Assembly (NCBI GenBank): GCA_027484915.1
Contig: JAIXSA010000002.1
Coordinates: forward strand, 1-45,644
Direction of reading: 5' to 3'
DNA from: Paracoccaceae bacterium
Lineage (GTDB): Bacteria; Pseudomonadota; Alphaproteobacteria; Rhodobacterales; Rhodobacteraceae
Length of the DNA stretch: 45,644 nucleotides
In this document: one piece after another, positions 42,255 to 45,644 of the stretch
Position numbering within the stretch: the first letter of the stretch is position 1
Layout: every line of letters begins with the position of its first letter
Notes under the pieces: model-generated
The model's database searches: none
The model's input: the letters and a program-made list of their open reading frames with translations, nothing else
Told to the model about the DNA's origin: nothing
Made by a program: the position numbers and the translations under genes

Positions 42255-42280
42255 TGGTCCCCCGGAAGAACCTCTGCCGG

Positions 42281-43327
42281 CTACTCGCCCCCCTCCAGTG
42301 CCGCGTTCCACTGCGCCAGCACCCGGGCCCGGCTCGCCGCATCAAGATAGGCCAGCAGGCCGGGCGACACCGCGACTGGACGCAGCTTCGCCCCCAGCGC
42401 CTCCTGCATCGCGGCCGCCGAATCCTTGCCCCTGACCTCCAGACTGACCGCCGGCAACCGCAACCGCTCGGCCAGAACCGTCTGCCCCTCGCGCGACATC
42501 AGGAACTCCAGGAACGCCTCGCCCAGGTCTGGATTGCCCGCCGCGCGCGGCACCAGCGCCACCCGGCTGATCACCACGACATAATCGCGCGGCAGCACCA
42601 GCCCGATGTCGGGCAGCCGTGCCGCCTGATCCGCCGCATAGGACCCCAGCACGTTGTAGCCCAGCTTCAGTACGCCCGAGTTCACCCCGTCGATCACGTC
42701 CTGCGACGTCGGGTAGGTCTGTACTCCGGCCTGTCCCATCGCCCGGACGAGGGGCCAGAGATCGGCGAAATGCTCCTGATCGCGCATGAGATACAGATAC
42801 CCCACTGCCGACCGCGCGATGTCATAAGTCCCGATTGACCCCTTCGGTGCCGTCTCCAGCCAGTCGATCAGCGCCGCCCGCGTGTCCGGTGGGCCCTCGG
42901 GGAACGAGGGGCGATGATAAACGATCACCCCAGGCTCGAAGGTCAGCGCGAAGACCATGCTGCGCCAGGCCGCCCAGTCAGGCCAGGCCGCCGCCCCCGG
43001 CACATCCGCCTCGCGCGCATAGCCGTCATTGGCCAGCTTCACCGTCACGTCCATTGCCGAGGAAAAGACCAGGTCCGCCGTGGGCTGGCCTGCGTCGCTC
43101 TCGGCCATCACCCTTGCAGCGATCTCTCCGGCCAGAAGGTCCTCGTAGCGCACCGCGACATCCGGCCGAATGGCCTGGAAGGCCTCGATCAGCGGACGTG
43201 CCAGCGGGGAATCCAGCGAGGAATAGACCACCAGCTCCCGTTCTCCACCGTCGGGCGCGGGAAAGACCACGACCTCGGCCCGTAGGGGCAGGGCAAGGCA
43301 AATCAGCGCTGCGGTCCATCTCCACAT
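42281..43327 (-). CDS. Orphan periplasmic binding protein next to tctDE (family 1 or iron type)
   Basis: This is an extracellular solute-binding protein of 348 residues. The signal peptide is MWRWTAALICLALPLRA, then ELVVYSSLDSPLARPLIEAFQAIRPDVAVRY, which is the typical start of the ferric-iron/2-aminoethylphosphonate-type binding proteins. Further landmarks are ADLVFSSAMDVTVKLANDGYA, YDIARSAVGYLYL and the C-terminal AFLEFLMSREGQTVLAE. No ABC permease or ATPase gene accompanies it. It is divergent from the tctD/tctE two-component genes and upstream of tctCBA on the same strand, so it probably feeds ligand information to the TctE sensor rather than transporting by itself. That role is inferred from context. 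Confidence 0.88.
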   Translation of the reverse strand: MWRWTAALICLALPLRAEVVVFPAPDGGERELVVYSSLDSPLARPLIEAFQAIRPDVAVRYEDLLAGEIAARVMAESDAGQPTADLVFSSAMDVTVKLANDGYAREADVPGAAAWPDWAAWRSMVFALTFEPGVIVYHRPSFPEGPPDTRAALIDWLETAPKGSIGTYDIARSAVGYLYLMRDQEHFADLWPLVRAMGQAGVQTYPTSQDVIDGVNSGVLKLGYNVLGSYAADQAARLPDIGLVLPRDYVVVISRVALVPRAAGNPDLGEAFLEFLMSREGQTVLAERLRLPAVSLEVRGKDSAAAMQEALGAKLRPVAVSPGLLAYLDAASRARVLAQWNAALEGGE

Positions 43328-43589
43328 GCGGCCAGCCTAGCCGCAGCTCTCTGGCCCCGGCAACTCCCACCGACCTCCCGCGATTCGGCCGCATGACCAA
43401 AGCGGTCCATGCGGCCTGATCCTCTGGCGGGAAGCTATACGAAAGCAATCCGCACCCCGGATGCGCCCAGCACAACCTCGATTCGTGATTAATCCTGCGT
43501 TTTCCGTAGCCTGTCTCCCGATCTTCGCGCTTCCCGCCAGTCTCCGTTCGCGCTTCCTAAACCAAGGCCACCTGTCCTACGCTCGCCCC
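43328..43589. other. Divergent intergenic region between the orphan binding protein and tctD
   Basis: This 262-base gap must carry the promoters of both the binding-protein gene (minus) and tctDE (plus). An AT-richer patch around 43482-43510 (GATTAATCC and the following bases) is the likeliest promoter location for tctD, but I cannot place convincing -35 and -10 boxes. In-frame codons before 43590 extend the tctD frame without family similarity and are treated as non-coding. Confidence 0.4.
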
Positions 43590-44261
43590 ATGAGAATCCT
43601 GCTTGTCGAGGACGACCTGCCTTTGGCCGAGGCGCTGACCGCGCTCCTCCTCGGCGCGGGCTATGCCGTGGACGTCACCCACGACGGCCTGTCTGCCGAG
43701 ACTTTGATTGGGGCCGAGCGGTTTGACCTTGTCATTCTCGATCTCAACCTGCCGGAAAAGGACGGGCTCGCGGTCCTTCGCTCCCTGCGGGTAAAGAAAA
43801 ATCCCGTTCCAATCCTGATACTTACCGCCCGAGGCGAACCTGCCGAGCGCATCGCAGGCCTCGACCTTGGCGCCGACGACTACATGGTCAAACCCTTCGA
43901 CGTCGGCGAATTCGAAGCCCGGGTCCGGTCGATCCTGCGTCGGCAGGCCGGCCACCATGCCTCGGAACTTCAGATCGGCGCGGTCCGCTTCGACATGGCT
44001 GCACGCCGCTTCTCGGTGGGGGATGATGCCCTTGACCTCCCCCCGCGCGAACTGGCGCTGTTGGAACTCTTCTTCCTTCGTGCCGGCCGTGTCGTCGGAA
44101 AAGAGGCGATTGTCCAATCACTTACCTCGCTCGACGACTCGCTTTCCGACAATGCCATCGAGCAATACGTCAGCCGCCTTCGCCGTCGCCTCCAACCCCA
44201 CGGCCTGACCCTCCGCACCGCCCGCGGGCTTGGCTACCTGCTGGAGCGCCCCGTTGGCTGA
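43590..44261 (+). CDS. tctD: TctD-like response regulator (OmpR family)
   Basis: This is a two-domain regulator of 223 residues. The receiver domain starts MRILLVEDDLPLAEAL, with acidic pocket E7/D8/D9, phospho-acceptor D51 in LVILDLNLPEKDG, T83-region LILTARG and K102-region DDYMVKPFD. The C-terminal OmpR-type winged helix contains LPPRELALLELFFLRAGRVV and IEQYVSRLRRRL...LRTARGLGYLL. The ATG at 43590 is the family start. Its stop overlaps the TTG start of the sensor kinase by 8 bases. It probably controls tctCBA and the binding-protein gene in response to external carboxylates, as TctDE does in other proteobacteria. Confidence 0.93.
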   Translation: MRILLVEDDLPLAEALTALLLGAGYAVDVTHDGLSAETLIGAERFDLVILDLNLPEKDGLAVLRSLRVKKNPVPILILTARGEPAERIAGLDLGADDYMVKPFDVGEFEARVRSILRRQAGHHASELQIGAVRFDMAARRFSVGDDALDLPPRELALLELFFLRAGRVVGKEAIVQSLTSLDDSLSDNAIEQYVSRLRRRLQPHGLTLRTARGLGYLLERPVG

Positions 44262-45618
44262 CAGCCCGGCCTCCCTCCGCCGGACGATCCTCGTCTGGCT
44301 CGTCCTCGCCACCGCCGCCATCGGCGTCCTCGCGCTTCTCGACACCAGGGTCGAGGCCCTGCGCACCGCGCGCGAGGTGTCGGACCGGGTGCTGATCGGT
44401 TCGGCGATGGCCATTGCGGAAGGCGTCAGCGTCGACGCCGAAGGAGGGCTCGCCATCACGATTCCCTTCTCCGCTCTCGATATGCTCTCCTCGACCGCGC
44501 AGGATCAGGTCTTCTACCGCGTCGATGGGCCGCAAGGAATTCTGACTGGATATCAGGATCTTGCCACCGCTTCCGTAAGTGCTGGTGCGGAAACCGCGCT
44601 CGCTGATGCGACTTACAGGTCCCTGACGATCCGCACCGCCACCCTGTCGCGTGAACTGACCTCGGGCGACGGCACGCTCCCCTTCACGGTTACAGTGGCC
44701 GAGACGACGCGCGCCCGCGATGCGCTGGCCCGGTCGATCCTGACCCGGTCCGCACTGCGCATCGCCGGCCTGATCGCCGGGGCCGCCCTGGTCGCCTGGA
44801 CCGTCGCCACCTATGCCCTGCGGCCGCTCGACCGGCTGTCCCGCACCATCGCAACGCGTGCTCCGCACGACCTGACCCCCATCGAAACCTCCGCGCCCGA
44901 TGAGCTCCGTCCCGTGGTGGAGGCGCTGAACGGGTTCCTCCTTCGGCTGTCGCGCGCGATGGCGGCGCTGCAGAACTTTGCCAGCAATGCCAACCACCAG
45001 ATCCGCACCCCCCTGACTGTCGCCCGCACCCAGATTGCCGTTTCGGGTAAATCCAGCGCTTCCAATGCCTTGGAAAAGGCCGACTCGGCCCTCATCCGCA
45101 TCGAGCGGGTGCTGGAGCAGCTCCTCCTCCTCGCGCGGGTCGAAGCCACCGGCACACGCCCTGCGCTGGCAGAAGTCGATGTCGCCGCCCTGGCGCGTGC
45201 GGTCACTGCCGATCTGATGCCGCTGGCGGTGCGTCTGCGTCAGGACCTCGGCTACGACGGCCCGCAACTGGCCACGGCCCAGACCGAAGAAGTCCTCCTT
45301 GGCGAACTCTTGCGCAACCTAGTCGGAAATGCGCTGACCCATTGTCCGCCCGACACGATGGTGACCCTGCATCTTGCGGATCACGGGGCGTCGGGCCTTG
45401 AACTAAGGATCGCCGACACAGGCCCCCCGCTGGACGCCGCCGCCCTTGCCAACCTGCAAGCGCGGCTTCGGCCGGGGCAAGAGATGCGGTCGGGCACCCG
45501 CGGGCTTGGCCTCCACATCGTCGCCGAAATCGCCCAGGCGCTTGGTGCCGGCCTCGCCATTGACCGCGGACCACTCGAACGGGGACTGGTCGTCCGGATC
45601 ACGCTGCCACTGGGATGA
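44254..45618 (+). CDS. tctE: TctE-like sensor histidine kinase
   Basis: This is an inner-membrane sensor kinase of 454 residues. It has a first span at about 11-30, a periplasmic sensor (about 31-165) resembling the two-component sensor kinase N-terminal domain, a second span at about 168-187, then a linker. The H-box is NFASNANHQIRTPLTVAR with phospho-acceptor H248. The ATPase domain shows NLVGNALTH (N-box), IADTGPPL (G1, reduced) and RGLGLHIVAEIAQALG (G2). The start is taken as TTG at 44254, overlapping tctD by 8 bases, because it directly precedes the first span; an ATG at 44230 would add 8 residues inside tctD. It is the last gene in the window. Confidence 0.91.
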   Translation: MADSPASLRRTILVWLVLATAAIGVLALLDTRVEALRTAREVSDRVLIGSAMAIAEGVSVDAEGGLAITIPFSALDMLSSTAQDQVFYRVDGPQGILTGYQDLATASVSAGAETALADATYRSLTIRTATLSRELTSGDGTLPFTVTVAETTRARDALARSILTRSALRIAGLIAGAALVAWTVATYALRPLDRLSRTIATRAPHDLTPIETSAPDELRPVVEALNGFLLRLSRAMAALQNFASNANHQIRTPLTVARTQIAVSGKSSASNALEKADSALIRIERVLEQLLLLARVEATGTRPALAEVDVAALARAVTADLMPLAVRLRQDLGYDGPQLATAQTEEVLLGELLRNLVGNALTHCPPDTMVTLHLADHGASGLELRIADTGPPLDAAALANLQARLRPGQEMRSGTRGLGLHIVAEIAQALGAGLAIDRGPLERGLVVRITLPLG

Positions 45619-45644
45619 GGTTGGCTGGGGCGCTAGGATTCGAA

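Noticed and set aside
44170-45267. A 365-codon minus-strand open frame opposite tctE
   Set aside because: Antisense of an intact histidine kinase; glycine- and arginine-rich with no motif.

Overview
The window is high-GC DNA with tightly packed, overlapping operons. Gene content (TctABC/TctDE, the Anbu operon, dctBD remnants, an iol cluster under a LacI-type regulator) suggests an alphaproteobacterium, probably of the Rhodobacteraceae. This is an inference from gene families and arrangement; no rRNA or tRNA gene is present to confirm it.

Layout. (1) 257-5466, minus strand: a five-gene peptide/nickel-class ABC importer (binding protein, two permeases, two ATPases). (2) 5690-11300, minus: an operon with 4-bp overlaps encoding a HAD-UbiA fusion, a GtrA-like flippase, DprE1- and DprE2-like epimerase subunits and a GT-C-like membrane protein. 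Together they look like a pathway making polyprenyl-phosphate-linked D-arabinofuranose and transferring it to a surface acceptor. (3) 11560-13398, minus: an SDR and an aldo/keto reductase. (4) 13516-18623, minus: an unusual three-gene hydrolase operon with an amidase_3/M15 peptidase fusion, a papain-like protease with a C-terminal hydrolase-like region, and an SGNH-hydrolase/caspase fusion. None of the three has a visible signal peptide. This is the best candidate here for an undescribed system. (5) 18756-27542: an inositol catabolic cluster, iolD-iolC-iolB-aldolase on minus, divergent from a Gfo/Idh dehydrogenase, iolE and a second Gfo/Idh gene on plus. A convergent LacI-family regulator follows. 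A perfect 16-bp palindrome lies between the divergent arms.

(6) 27737-30760, plus: decaying dctB and dctD. dctB has two in-frame stops and a 7-bp tandem duplication that shifts the frame. dctD has lost its DNA-binding C-terminus and has GAFPGA in place of GAFTGA. (7) 30808-32172, minus: a ChrA chromate transporter. (8) 32734-35114, plus: a GMC oxidoreductase and a divergent SDR. (9) 35241-39188, plus: the operon of ATP-grasp, alpha-E, transglutaminase-like protein and Anbu proteasome homologue. (10) 39204-45618: tctABC on minus, an orphan binding protein on minus, and divergent tctDE on plus, forming a tripartite tricarboxylate transporter with its probable sensor system.

Coding density is high. 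The only gene-free stretch over 300 bases is 32173-32733. No tRNA, rRNA, CRISPR array, insertion sequence or phage gene was recognised.
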